From positions 1-41,533 of the forward strand of contig CAMRBW010000021.1 in NCBI GenBank assembly GCA_947040555.1: a DNA stretch of 41,533 nt, written 5' to 3'. Under the pieces are notes generated by a model, which saw nothing but the letters and a program-made list of their open reading frames with translations, was not told where the DNA came from and did not search any database. This document shows positions 9,107 to 17,450 of the stretch, in pieces (the first letter of the stretch is position 1; every line of letters begins with the position of its first letter). This DNA is from an uncultured Oceanospirillales bacterium. GTDB lineage: Bacteria; Pseudomonadota; Gammaproteobacteria; Pseudomonadales; Endozoicomonadaceae. The position numbers and the translations under genes are program-made.

Positions 9107-9706
9107 ATGAAAATGAAGAGATGGTCTGCAATTTTTGGCGCTGTACTTTTGTGTACTACACCATTCAAGGCTTACAGTCTTGATAGGAAGCCGGATGGTA
9201 TCAGCCTGACTGGCGGAGATGGCCTTAACAAAAGATCCGAGTTGAGCAATTTTCGGGCCGCTGTGCGCTGGGACTGGGATGCGGATCTGCTCAATAGTCG
9301 TAACTGGAGGTTGGATGGCTATTTTGATCTGGGTTACAGCCAGTGGAAAAGTCGCCTTTCCCGCGAAGATCAACCCACTTCCGACGGCGCGAAAAAGGCC
9401 TGGCAGGTGAGTTTGACACCGGTCTTTCGGCTATCACCCAAGACCGACAATGCTATTGTGCCATTTGTGGACTTCGGCGTAGGTGTCAGCTACCAATCCA
9501 AAAAGAATTTGGAGAAGGAATCACGTTCTCCCCTCCGGATGGGTGGCCATACTCAGTTCGAGGGTCGCCTTATGGTCGGTTTTCAGTTTGGCGACCAGCA
9601 TGACTATGAAATCGCTTATGGCTGGTTCCACTACTCCAATGCCAGCCTTCACCCCAATAACGATGGTTTAGACTTCCAAATGTTGAGTTTTGTTATGAAG
9701 TGGTAA
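9107..9706 (+). CDS. PagL-like lipid A 3-O-deacylase (acyloxyacyl hydrolase family)
   Basis: 199 residues. The signal peptide (about 1-25, ending FKAYS) is followed by an eight-strand barrel pattern ending in VMKW. The motif HYSNAS...NDGLDF near the C-terminus (H175, S177) is the signature of the PagL family (PF09411), outer-membrane enzymes that remove the 3-O acyl chain of lipid A. The third member of the His-Ser-Glu triad, 14 residues after the His in characterised PagL as I recall it, is Asp189 here. A strong AAGGGAG ribosome-binding site precedes the ATG. It is followed by a strong bidirectional terminator. Activity is inferred, not shown. Confidence 0.82.
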   Translation: MKMKRWSAIFGAVLLCTTPFKAYSLDRKPDGISLTGGDGLNKRSELSNFRAAVRWDWDADLLNSRNWRLDGYFDLGYSQWKSRLSREDQPTSDGAKKAWQVSLTPVFRLSPKTDNAIVPFVDFGVGVSYQSKKNLEKESRSPLRMGGHTQFEGRLMVGFQFGDQHDYEIAYGWFHYSNASLHPNNDGLDFQMLSFVMKW

Positions 9707-9737
9707 ATTCGACATCCCCGCCATTTTTATCGTCACT

Positions 9738-9768
9738 AAAAATCCTGCTCCAAAAGAGCAGGATTTTT
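9738..9768. terminator. Strong bidirectional intrinsic terminator
   Basis: A perfect 13-bp stem AAAAATCCTGCTC / GAGCAGGATTTTT with a 5-nt loop. It gives a T tract on both strands and sits between the convergent PagL-like and cold-shock/DUF1294 genes. Confidence 0.92.
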
Positions 9769-9772
9769 GCAT

Positions 9773-10444
9773 TCAGAAAGAAAACAGATCGACTATTTGC
9801 CTCACGTTATCTTTAAAATCCATAATATGGGTGTAAATAAAGTACTCACCGCTATTGGTAAATGTCCAGATAACAAAGCCGCAATGGACGACAACCGTAC
9901 ACCAGAATATTGCCGTGAAGGGTTGCTTCGAGGTCTTGTGGCTGAACAGGATACGAGCGACAGTGGCTCCGGGCCAGCCTCCGAGAATAGAAACCAGATG
10001 CAGTGTATTCTCACTGGTACGCCAAAACCCCATCCGTGCCGCCGTTTTGTCCTTGGCATACAGGTAGAGGGAGAGCAGGCTTAAAGCAATAATTACATAC
10101 AGCACTTCAGCAGGATATTTGTTCAAAAGCGCCGCAGTACTGACAAAACAGAGGAAAACACCCACCAAAGACAAACTGATGATATTGGGTTGTGGGCCCT
10201 TCTGTCTCTCCCATTCTCTGATCAGCCAGACATCGACAGCACACTTTCTGCCTTCGGAATCTTTTGACACCTTGTAAGTCACTTCCTTGTCTATGGTCTC
10301 GGTCGAAAGTCTGGATTTAGAGTCACTGATATGAACAAATATTTCATCTTTGCCATTATCCGGTTCGATAAAACCAAAACCTTTAGATTCGACCCATCTT
10401 ATGATGCGGCCTGTCGCTCTTATTTCAAATTTGATAATTGACAT
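9773..10444 (-). CDS. Cold-shock-domain protein fused to DUF1294 membrane domain
   Basis: 223 residues. The N-terminal part (about 8-72) is a cold-shock nucleic-acid-binding domain with GRIIRWVESKGFGFIEP (RNP1-like KGFGFI) and EIFVHIS (RNP2-like). After a linker come four hydrophobic segments. The last part has the DUF1294 pattern, with YAKDKTAARMGFWRT, LGGWPGA and SHKTSKQPF. Fusions of these two domains are a recurring family. The function is not established, though RNA or stress sensing at the membrane is a fair guess. Starts at ATG 10444 and is convergent with the PagL-like gene, with which it shares a terminator. Confidence 0.85.
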   Translation of the reverse strand: MSIIKFEIRATGRIIRWVESKGFGFIEPDNGKDEIFVHISDSKSRLSTETIDKEVTYKVSKDSEGRKCAVDVWLIREWERQKGPQPNIISLSLVGVFLCFVSTAALLNKYPAEVLYVIIALSLLSLYLYAKDKTAARMGFWRTSENTLHLVSILGGWPGATVARILFSHKTSKQPFTAIFWCTVVVHCGFVIWTFTNSGEYFIYTHIMDFKDNVRQIVDLFSF

Positions 10445-10676
10445 TGATGGTGTAAGTTCGCTGCTGCCAAGTGATGATGCCTAATGTCTGAGGATAAGAC
10501 TCTGCTTCTTTTACCAGTCAGATGGCTACACCGTCAAATTCTCATTCCAGCAAGCTTGCCAGCGCCAGATAACAGTCAGATAATCTGCCACTTTTCGGGT
10601 TCAGCCCCCATCCATATTCATAGAGCATCTCTGTGGGGCAACCAGAATGAACAGCAGAATGAACAGGACAACCAGA

Positions 10677-11957
10677 ATGAACCAAACCAGCGAATATATT
10701 GACTCTTATTACCAGGCGACAGGAAATGTTCTGCCACAGCAGCCCGTCTTGACGGGTGATATCACTGCCGATGTCTGCATCATCGGTGGTGGCATGACCG
10801 GCTTTAATGCTGCGATCGAACTGCGTAAACGCGGTTTTGATGTGGTGGTACTTGAATCTGGTCGTCTTTCCTGGGGGGCGTCCGGCCGCAATGGCGGTAT
10901 GTGTCTGGTTGGCTACTGCCTCGGTCTGCACGAGCTTGATGAGACCTTCGGGCCTGAATGGGGACGTCAGCTGTGGGATCTCTCCTGTGAATCCCTGGAT
11001 GTCGTCCGTGAACGCATCAGTGAGTTCAATATCGACTGTGATTTTCAGCAGAATTATATCGAATTGGCGATCAAACCCAGCCATGAAGAAGAGTTACGGG
11101 CGTATCAGGAGCTGATGGAGTCACGGTACGACTACAACAGTGTCACCTGGTGGGACAGTGACAAGATTCGCGAGGTCACCACATCTTCACGCTATATCGG
11201 TGGTCTGTTTGATGCCAACAGCGCCCATATGCACCCGCTCAACTACACCTTGGGTCTCGCTCGTGCCGCGATGGAGCTGGGTGTAAAAGTATTCGAACAA
11301 AGCCGTGCAACCAAACTGGTCAAAGGCAACCCGAACCAAATCCACACTGAACAAGGGTGTGTGAAGGCGAAGCAGGTTCTGCTGGCCTGTAATGCCTACC
11401 TCGACGGACTGCACCGGAAAGCGGAGAGCAAGACCTTACCGGTGGTCTCCTATATCGGCGTCACTGAGCAGCTGGGTGACCGACAGCCGATTACTAACAA
11501 TATGGCGATGTCGGACCTGAACAACAGTCTGGATTATTTTCGCCCTACCGCGGATGGTCGTATTCTGTTTGGCGGCGTGAACCACCCGTTCAATGGCGAA
11601 TACAAAGACTCTCAAGAGCGGGTGCGTCAGCGTATGCTGAAGGTGTTCCCACAGTTAGGCGACGTTAAGATGGAGCACCATTGGGGGGGGTTGTTCGCCG
11701 TCACCCGTGAATATATGCCTCAGATTGAACATCTGGGCAATGATATCTACACGGCCCACGGCTACACTGGTCACGGCGTCTCGCTGACCAATATCGCCGG
11801 TCGTGTGGTGGCAGAAGCCATGGCGGGTAACGCTGAACGCTTTGACGTCTTCTCCCGCATCAAACACAAGTGGATTCCAACCCCGAAAATCCTGCGCAAA
11901 CCGGCTCTGGCCATGGCCATCTGGAAAGCAGAACTTGAGGATGTTCTCGGTTCCTGA
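10677..11957 (+). CDS. FAD-dependent oxidoreductase, gamma-glutamylputrescine oxidase-like
   Basis: 426 residues of the DAO flavoprotein family. It has an N-terminal Rossmann motif VCIIGGGMTG (about 33-42), an SWGASGRNGGM segment typical of the PuuB/OrdL group, and a C-terminal FAD-contact region around YTGHGVSLT. The opening EYIDSYYQATGN also resembles PuuB-type gamma-glutamylputrescine oxidases. Three in-frame ATGs occur at 10647, 10659 and 10677. The last is preferred because AGGACA lies 8 nt upstream and it begins the conserved segment. The following genes make putrescine from agmatine, which supports a polyamine substrate, but no puuA or puuD is present, so another amine is possible. Confidence 0.82.
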   Translation: MNQTSEYIDSYYQATGNVLPQQPVLTGDITADVCIIGGGMTGFNAAIELRKRGFDVVVLESGRLSWGASGRNGGMCLVGYCLGLHELDETFGPEWGRQLWDLSCESLDVVRERISEFNIDCDFQQNYIELAIKPSHEEELRAYQELMESRYDYNSVTWWDSDKIREVTTSSRYIGGLFDANSAHMHPLNYTLGLARAAMELGVKVFEQSRATKLVKGNPNQIHTEQGCVKAKQVLLACNAYLDGLHRKAESKTLPVVSYIGVTEQLGDRQPITNNMAMSDLNNSLDYFRPTADGRILFGGVNHPFNGEYKDSQERVRQRMLKVFPQLGDVKMEHHWGGLFAVTREYMPQIEHLGNDIYTAHGYTGHGVSLTNIAGRVVAEAMAGNAERFDVFSRIKHKWIPTPKILRKPALAMAIWKAELEDVLGS

Positions 11958-12098
11958 AGCCTGGAAATGGGTTGGGGTTTAGTGTATTGATCTACGGTTT
12001 GCTGTTTCTGCTGTGGATTCACCGCAGCCGGGTTCGCCGTTGAGCCTGATGCATCTAACGGGTTGCCGGTATACCCAACTCAAACGGAGACGAAGCTG

Positions 12099-13178
12099 TT
12101 GCCGAAACGAAGACGTCTTTTACCCGAGTGGTATCATCAGGATGCGGTGTTGCTGGCATGGCCCGATGCCAACACCGACTGGCACCATTGGCTTGATCAG
12201 GTACAGACCGTCTACCTCGAATTAATAGTCGCGATTAATGGTTGTGGCTGTGGGGTGATTCTGTTGATTCGTCCATCGGAGATTATTCGTTTTCGGGCGT
12301 TGTCCGCTTCCCATGGTGGTATCGAGTCATTGTTGCTTGTTCCGGCAGATTTTAATGATACCTGGGTGCGGGACTACGGCTTTCTCACCTTAATAAATAG
12401 TAAGGGCTGCCAAGGGATTGAGTTTATTTTTAATGGCTGGGGTAAAAAATTTGCTGCCGCCAGAGATAATGCGATCAATCGAGAGGTATTGGCACCACTG
12501 CTAAACCAAACCCTGCACTCCATTGATTGGGCGTGTGAAGGCGGGGCTCTTGAGATAGACAGTGATGGTCACCTATTAACGACAGCCCAATGTCTGCTTA
12601 ACCCCCAACGCAATGGTCAATGTTCCCTCTCGGACTATAGAGAGCTGTTTATTCGCGAACTGGGAGCGACCACTGTCACCATTCTTGAAAACGGTTATCT
12701 CCATGGGGACGATACCGATGGTCATATTGATACTTTGGCACGCTTTACCCCGAACCGGGGCATTGTCTGTCAGAGTTGTTACAATCGCACGACAGATGAA
12801 CACTATCTGCCTCTCCGTTATATGGCAGAGGAGCTGAGACAGGCATTTCCTGACCATACTGTGTTTGAATTGCCGCTGCCCGATGTGAGAGATAACGGTG
12901 GCGAGCGTCTGCCCGCTTCCTACGCCAACTTTCTTATTAATAACGGGCAAATCCTGCTGCCTGTGTATGACGAACCGGAAGACGGTGAAGCGATTGCTGT
13001 TATGATGCGGGCTTATCCGCACTCTCGAATTGTCCCTGTCAATTGCCGGGTGCTTCCTGTGCAATATGGCAGTTTGCACTGCATCACCATGCAGATACCG
13101 GTGGGGACTTTAAAACCACAAGTGGTCAGATTGTTTGATCGGGGTATTGTCGAGCTTCAAACAGCCTTTGATGTTTAG
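12099..13178 (+). CDS. aguA: Agmatine deiminase
   Basis: A peptidyl-arginine-deiminase-type enzyme (PF04371) that hydrolyses agmatine to N-carbamoylputrescine and ammonia in the cytoplasm. Motifs in order: LPEWYHQDAVLLAWP (family start), NDTWVRDYG, EGGALEID, GDDTDGHIDTLARF (catalytic His/Asp region) and YGSLHCIT with the nucleophile Cys (about C328). There is no in-frame ATG near the start. A TTG at 12099 has a GGAG ribosome-binding site 9 nt upstream and fits the family N-terminus. A TTG at 12063 would add 12 residues. Length of 359 is usual for the family. Its product is the substrate of the next gene, 34 bp downstream. Confidence 0.9.
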   Translation: MPKRRRLLPEWYHQDAVLLAWPDANTDWHHWLDQVQTVYLELIVAINGCGCGVILLIRPSEIIRFRALSASHGGIESLLLVPADFNDTWVRDYGFLTLINSKGCQGIEFIFNGWGKKFAAARDNAINREVLAPLLNQTLHSIDWACEGGALEIDSDGHLLTTAQCLLNPQRNGQCSLSDYRELFIRELGATTVTILENGYLHGDDTDGHIDTLARFTPNRGIVCQSCYNRTTDEHYLPLRYMAEELRQAFPDHTVFELPLPDVRDNGGERLPASYANFLINNGQILLPVYDEPEDGEAIAVMMRAYPHSRIVPVNCRVLPVQYGSLHCITMQIPVGTLKPQVVRLFDRGIVELQTAFDV

Positions 13179-13212
13179 GTTTTATAGAAATTTAGGCTTG
13201 TATGGAAAGAAG

Positions 13213-14106
13213 ATGGAAAGAAGAACAGTAAAAATCGGGTTAGTTCAGCAGGCTGTTTCTGGCAATAACAGGCAGGAAAACTGGCTGCTCAGCGCTGAGC
13301 AGGTTGCGGTGCTGGCCGAGCAGGGGGCCGAATTGGTGCTGCTGCAAGAGTTGCACAGTACTCTCTATTTTTGTCAGGAGGAAAACGCAGCTAATTTTGA
13401 TTTTGCCGAAACCATCCCTGGAGAGGCAACTGTTTTTTTTGAGGCTCTGGCTCGCCGACTTAATATCGTGCTGGTGGTTTCTTTGTTTGAAAAAAGAGCT
13501 CCCGGATTGCATCACAACACCGCCGTCGTCTTTGACCGGGATAGAGGTATGGTGGGCAAGTACAGGAAGATGCATATTCCTGATGACCCCGGTTATTACG
13601 AGAAATTTTACTTTTCCCCCGGCGACACCGGTTTTACTCCGATTGCAACCAGCATCGGTAAACTGGGCGTGCTGATCTGCTGGGATCAATGGTATCCGGA
13701 AGCCGCCCGACTGATGGCAATGGCGGGTGCCGATATTCTGCTCTATCCGACAGCGATCGGTTGGGATGATCAGGATGATTCCGAGGAGAAGCAGCGCCAG
13801 CATAGCAGTTGGGAGATCATTCAGCGCAGCCATGCTGTTGCGAATGGCTTGCCGGTTATGGTCGCCAACAGAACGGGTTTTGAGGTGTCGCCTATGTCGG
13901 GCGCTGCCGGTATTCGCTTTTGGGGACAGAGTTTTATTGCCGGGGCGCAGGGGGAAATTCTGGCCAGAGCCGGTATCGATAGTGAGGAAAATCTGTTGGT
14001 TACACTGGATCTTGGTCGTAGTGAACAGGTTAGACGCAACTGGCCGTTTTTTCGGGACCGTCGTATAGATGCCTACAGAGAAATTTCCCGATGCTGGCTA
14101 GATTGA
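13213..14106 (+). CDS. aguB: N-carbamoylputrescine amidase
   Basis: 297 residues of the nitrilase superfamily, hydrolysing N-carbamoylputrescine to putrescine, CO2 and ammonia. The Glu-Lys-Cys triad is visible: E46 in LLQELHST, K119 in KYRKMHIPDD and C156 in LICWDQWYPEAARL. The HIPDDPGYYEKFYFSPGD segment is typical of the AguB subgroup. ATG 13213 is chosen because the conserved start (VKIGLVQQA) follows at once and a GGA-rich ribosome-binding site lies just upstream. An upstream start would overlap aguA. Forms an operon with aguA and ends at a strong terminator. Confidence 0.93.
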   Translation: MERRTVKIGLVQQAVSGNNRQENWLLSAEQVAVLAEQGAELVLLQELHSTLYFCQEENAANFDFAETIPGEATVFFEALARRLNIVLVVSLFEKRAPGLHHNTAVVFDRDRGMVGKYRKMHIPDDPGYYEKFYFSPGDTGFTPIATSIGKLGVLICWDQWYPEAARLMAMAGADILLYPTAIGWDDQDDSEEKQRQHSSWEIIQRSHAVANGLPVMVANRTGFEVSPMSGAAGIRFWGQSFIAGAQGEILARAGIDSEENLLVTLDLGRSEQVRRNWPFFRDRRIDAYREISRCWLD

Positions 14107-14154
14107 CAGGTTATCGTAAAGGGTGTCGTAAAGGGTGTCGTAAAAGGGAAAAAG

Positions 14155-14193
14155 AAAAAGGGCTGCCTGCAATGAAAAGAGGCAGCCCTTTTT
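14155..14193. terminator. Strong bidirectional intrinsic terminator
   Basis: Stem AAAAAGGGCTGCCT / AGGCAGCCCTTTTT of 14 bp, with an 11-nt loop and T tracts in both directions, between convergent aguB and pilD. Just upstream (14115-14147) is a small direct repeat of the unit CGTAAAGGGTGT. Confidence 0.92.
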
Positions 14194-14215
14194 ACAGGTG
14201 TGTTTTAGCGGTAAG

Positions 14216-15094
14216 TTAATAACCGACCACGGTCATCCGCAGATAACTCTGGATCAGCGGATCACCGAAAAACAGGGCGACCAGACCGGCCATCGCCAGA
14301 TAGGGGCCGAAAGGGATTGGAATATTTTTGTCCCGGCCGCGAATCACCGTCATGGCGATACCGAGAATGGCACCGACCAGTGAGGAGAGCAGAATAATCA
14401 GCGGCAGGAACTGCCACCCCATCCAGGCACCGAGAGCGGCGAGAAGCTTGAAATCACCATAGCCCATGCCCTCTTTGCCAGTCACAAGTTTGAAGAGCCA
14501 GTACACAGACCAGAGTGACAGGTAGCCAGCCATCGCCCCAAACACCGCGTCTTCCAGGGTGGTGAAGAGGCCGCTGGTATTGGCCAGCAGACCGAGCCAC
14601 ATCAGCGGCAGAGTCAGGTTGTCTGGTAGCAGCTGGTGGTCGATATCGATCATGGTCATGACCAGCAACATCCAACACAGGATGCAGACCAGAAATGATG
14701 TAATACCAGGTCCGTATACGATCGCACTTAACAGGGCCAGTAAGCCGGAAGCCAATTCAATAATCGGATAGCGGATAGAGATCGGGTTTTTGCAGCCTGC
14801 ACACTTGCCGCGCAGAAGTAGATAACTGATGACTGGAATGTTCTCCCATGGACGAATGCCACGCTTGCACTTGGGACAACGGGACGCCGGGACAATAAGA
14901 TTAAAACGTTCCTGTTTTTCAGTCTCAGCCTCTGGGTCGAGCAATAGGCGACACTCTTTTTTCCACTCCCGTTCCATCATAACCGGCATACGATAGATAA
15001 CTACATTCAGGAAGCTGCCGACCAAAAGACCGAGAATAAGTGCTGTCCATGTCCAATAGTCGGGATCAGTAAGAAAGTTTATAAGATCGACCAC
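14216..15094 (-). CDS. pilD: Type IV prepilin peptidase / N-methyltransferase PilD
   Basis: 292-residue polytopic inner-membrane aspartic protease that cleaves and N-methylates prepilins and type II secretion pseudopilins. It has the N-terminal SFLNVVIYRMP motif and two CxxC pairs forming the Zn-binding loop (CPKC 73-76, CAGC 98-101). The two catalytic aspartates are D150 in DIDHQLLPD and D214 in GYGDFKLLAA. The gene starts with GTG at 15094, preceded by AAGGAT. It is not beside pilB/pilC or coaE, its usual partners, so it serves assembly systems encoded elsewhere. It is convergent with aguB. Confidence 0.95.
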   Translation of the reverse strand: MVDLINFLTDPDYWTWTALILGLLVGSFLNVVIYRMPVMMEREWKKECRLLLDPEAETEKQERFNLIVPASRCPKCKRGIRPWENIPVISYLLLRGKCAGCKNPISIRYPIIELASGLLALLSAIVYGPGITSFLVCILCWMLLVMTMIDIDHQLLPDNLTLPLMWLGLLANTSGLFTTLEDAVFGAMAGYLSLWSVYWLFKLVTGKEGMGYGDFKLLAALGAWMGWQFLPLIILLSSLVGAILGIAMTVIRGRDKNIPIPFGPYLAMAGLVALFFGDPLIQSYLRMTVVGY

Positions 15095-15408
15095 GGGGTA
15101 ATCCTTTCGTTAATGTTATGCAAAGACAATAAATAAAAGATAAGCAGATTGGCAGATAAAGATAGAGTTATGTCACCAGTAATGACTCTATCGAACGAAT
15201 ATAACAACGATAGCAGGTGATCACCAGCAGGTGGTCTCCACAAGCGCAGGAAGGGCTTTGGGAGGTGCCGGATAATAGCCTCATAGGGGGGATGACATGC
15301 TCAAATGAAAGATATAGGCTTCAGTGGGCTCGGGTTGCGTGGCATTTCCCGTGTATGGCTGTTTGTAAGTCTGTCTGTCAATGAAAGTATGGTTGTGGAA
15401 GTATAATT
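15095..15408. other. Intergenic region with overlapping hairpins
   Basis: No gene seen. It holds three overlapping inverted repeats: GATAGAGT 15161-15168 with ACTCTATC 15185-15192, CTATCG 15188-15193 with CGATAG 15208-15213, and the palindrome GGTGATCACC 15216-15225. The first two share bases and cannot form together. The region is the leader of pilD on the minus strand and the upstream region of the small secreted protein on the plus strand. Confidence 0.5.
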
Positions 15409-15831
15409 ATGAAAACAAGGCTCTCTATTTTAATGAGTGTGGTTATGTCTGGTTTTTGCTGGATTAATACAGTAAATGCTGATGGAAGGTATTCAGATAC
15501 TATTGTTCATGTAGACGATGCCTCATTTAAAAATAAGTCCGTTTATTGCGAAGAAAATCTAGTGGAGCCAGAGAAGAATAGCTTCGAAATTCTGGACTAT
15601 AACGTTATGAGTTCTGAAGCTGGGGATAGATATTCTCTAATGACAATAAAAAATACCTCTTCAGGTCAAAGGTTTCTAACAGAAAAACACCTGGTAGCCA
15701 TTCATGCCAACTGCTTCAGCCAGAATCCGGTAACATTCAAAAAGAAGTTGTCAGGCGGTGAGGTTGTAACCAAAAATATCTACTTTGGTAAAAACCAATT
15801 TCCCATCATTAAGATAGTTTCTGGATATTAG
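15409..15831 (+). CDS. Small secreted protein of unknown function
   Basis: 140 residues, not recognised. A clear signal peptide (MKTRLSILMSVVMSGFCWINTVNA, cleavage before DG) precedes a short mature protein containing two cysteines (VYCEEN and HANCFS) that could form a disulfide in the periplasm. Base composition is visibly more AT-rich than its neighbours, which may mean recent acquisition. No clear ribosome-binding site is visible; the sequence before the ATG is TATAATT. It is monocistronic, with a 125-bp gap to the next gene. Confidence 0.6.
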   Translation: MKTRLSILMSVVMSGFCWINTVNADGRYSDTIVHVDDASFKNKSVYCEENLVEPEKNSFEILDYNVMSSEAGDRYSLMTIKNTSSGQRFLTEKHLVAIHANCFSQNPVTFKKKLSGGEVVTKNIYFGKNQFPIIKIVSGY

Positions 15832-15956
15832 TGGCTAAGCGTCCGCAAGTGAAGATGATTATGATGGTCCACGAAATCCACAATCCACAATTTAATGCTT
15901 GAGGTCAAAAGTAAGGAGAAAGGTTGTTGATATATACTACGGTGTTTCACTAACTG

Positions 15957-16907
15957 ATGGCTGTGATAACCTTGAAAATTAAAGATTTGCCTTTTTGGCT
16001 GGCGTTGATTGTTTGCCTCACGCCTTTTGTTTCGTCACCGGTCGCTCTCGTCATAGGATTTATGCTTGCGAGCCTGGGGCTGGTCCCGGAGCGTCTGTCG
16101 TTAGCAACGTTTACCAGACAGTTACTCTCTTATTCCATTATTGGTCTGGGTTTTGGTATCCAATTTGAGCAGGCGCTGGCAGTCACCTCTAATGGCATTG
16201 GCCTGATTATTGCCAGTATTGTGGGTACGTTGACACTTGGTTGGATCATCACCAGGGTAATAAAGCTTGATACCGTAACGGGTTACTTGATTTCCGCCGG
16301 TACGGCCATTTGCGGAGGCAGTGCCATTGCCGCCATAGCACCGGCAATAAAAGCGAAAGACGACCAGATTGGTTTGTCCCTGGTTACGGTATTTGTCTTG
16401 AACTCCATCGCCCTGTTTATCTTTCCCCTGATCGGACACGCTCTGGGTCTGGATCAACAGACCTTCGGCACATGGGCGGCTATTGCCATTCACGATACCT
16501 CTTCCGTTGTTGGTGCGGCTGGTGCCTACGGCGAGCAGGCACTGACGACTGCAACCACGCTTAAACTTGCCCGGGCGCTCTGGATTATCCCTGTCGCTCT
16601 GCTTAGTGCGGTCATTTTTTCCAGAGGGGCTAAAGAGGAGGGCTCCAGCAAGATAACGATCCCATGGTTTATCCTCTGGTACTGTGCTGCTATTGCGATT
16701 AGTGACTTTTTTCCACAGTTTGATCTGGTTTACCAAGGCATTTTTGCCTTCGCCAAACAGACCCTTGTCGTTTGTTTATTCCTGATTGGCTGCAGCATAT
16801 CTATGAAGAAGCTCAGATCTGCCGGTCCGAAACCTCTGTTGTTCGGCGTTGGAATGTGGTTATTGATTTCTACGACATCACTGGCCTGGTTAATGCTTGG
16901 GCGCTGA
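15957..16907 (+). CDS. YeiH/UPF0324-family putative sulfate exporter
   Basis: 316 residues with about ten hydrophobic segments, an inner-membrane transporter of the Cons_hypoth698 (PF03601) family. Diagnostic motifs are [12 protein letters not shown] in the middle and [17 protein letters not shown] followed by [12 protein letters not shown]. The family is named putative sulfate exporter from its occurrence beside sulfonate genes. No sulfur genes are nearby here, so the substrate is open. The ATG at 15957 has a weak ribosome-binding region. A hairpin terminator follows the stop. Confidence 0.88.
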   Translation: MAVITLKIKDLPFWLALIVCLTPFVSSPVALVIGFMLASLGLVPERLSLATFTRQLLSYSIIGLGFGIQFEQALAVTSNGIGLIIASIVGTLTLGWIITRVIKLDTVTGYLISAGTAICGGSAIAAIAPAIKAKDDQIGLSLVTVFVLNSIALFIFPLIGHALGLDQQTFGTWAAIAIHDTSSVVGAAGAYGEQALTTATTLKLARALWIIPVALLSAVIFSRGAKEEGSSKITIPWFILWYCAAIAISDFFPQFDLVYQGIFAFAKQTLVVCLFLIGCSISMKKLRSAGPKPLLFGVGMWLLISTTSLAWLMLGR

Positions 16908-16918
16908 TATTAATTATA

Positions 16919-16945
16919 CGGCCTCAGGATTTTATACTGAGGCCG
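16919..16945 (+). terminator. Intrinsic terminator-like hairpin after the YeiH-type gene
   Basis: Perfect 9-bp GC-rich stem CGGCCTCAG / CTGAGGCCG with a 9-nt loop, 11 bp after the stop codon. The T tract is poor (CCTTC). Confidence 0.6.
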
Positions 16946-16950
16946 CCTTC

Positions 16951-16964
16951 ATGATTCGAATCAT
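16951..16964. promoter_or_regulatory. 14-bp perfect palindrome, possible operator
   Basis: ATGATTCGAATCAT is a perfect dyad lying between the YeiH-type gene and the glutamate decarboxylase gene, next to the terminator hairpin. The binding protein is unknown. It could equally be a chance palindrome. Confidence 0.3.
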
Positions 16965-17214
16965 TGTGAAGCATGTGAGATGCTCGTAATCGATTTTTAC
17001 TACCACCAATAGAGTCTCTTTACTCTATCCATTCGGAAAAAAGCTTATGATCTAGTGTTGTTATTTTTGCGGCTCTTTCTCCATTGATTTAGGGGTCGAG
17101 GTTAAGCTCCCTTCATGTGAATTATTCTTGCGAAATGATTGAAATCAGAGATCCCCCAAAAGCACAATACATAGCCTCCGATATATCCTTACTCATAAGT
17201 TTCCTGCGGGTTAA

Positions 17215-17250
17215 GCACATGTGGGCCTTCATACCAAAATACCACGGGCT
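17215..17250 (-). mobile_element. Possible short remnant of an IS5-type transposase
   Basis: On the minus strand this stretch encodes PWYFGMKAHM. The string WYFGMKAH is characteristic of IS5-family transposases just before their second catalytic region. The similarity ends abruptly on both sides, and no inverted repeats or further transposase motifs are visible. It lies in the 540-bp gap before the glutamate decarboxylase gene. Eight matching residues are suggestive only. Confidence 0.35.
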
Positions 17251-17348
17251 TTCCCGGCAGGCCTGGAGCATCAAATAACCATAAGTGGGAAGGGCTGCCC
17301 ATCCCGAGCGGTGGGCATAGGGGCTGTATTTCCATGGTAAAAAGCAAA

Positions 17349-17377
17349 TTGACGACAATGTGCTAATGTTTTATACG
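17349..17377 (+). promoter_or_regulatory. Candidate promoter for glutamate decarboxylase
   Basis: TTGACG, a 17-nt spacer and TATACG, about 74 bp before the gene's ATG. Both boxes are near the sigma-70 consensus. Confidence 0.5.
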
Positions 17378-17450
17378 CTTGCAGCGCTCTGTACGCTTTC
17401 AGCACTGCTAGTTGGCACATCCCCTTATGTATGGAAATCAAGGAGTAACC

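Noticed and set aside
11988..12041. Short hydrophobic frame (IYGLLFLLWIHRSRVRR) between the oxidase and aguA genes
   Set aside because: Too short, with no start signal; could be a lost gene end but cannot be supported.
15402..15407. TATAAT directly before the secreted-protein start codon as a -10 box
   Set aside because: It touches the ATG and has no matching -35, so it could not make a normal leader.
17122..17358. 78-residue minus-strand frame as a full gene
   Set aside because: Only the short WYFGMKAH string is recognisable; the remainder looks random, so only a possible transposase scar is reported.
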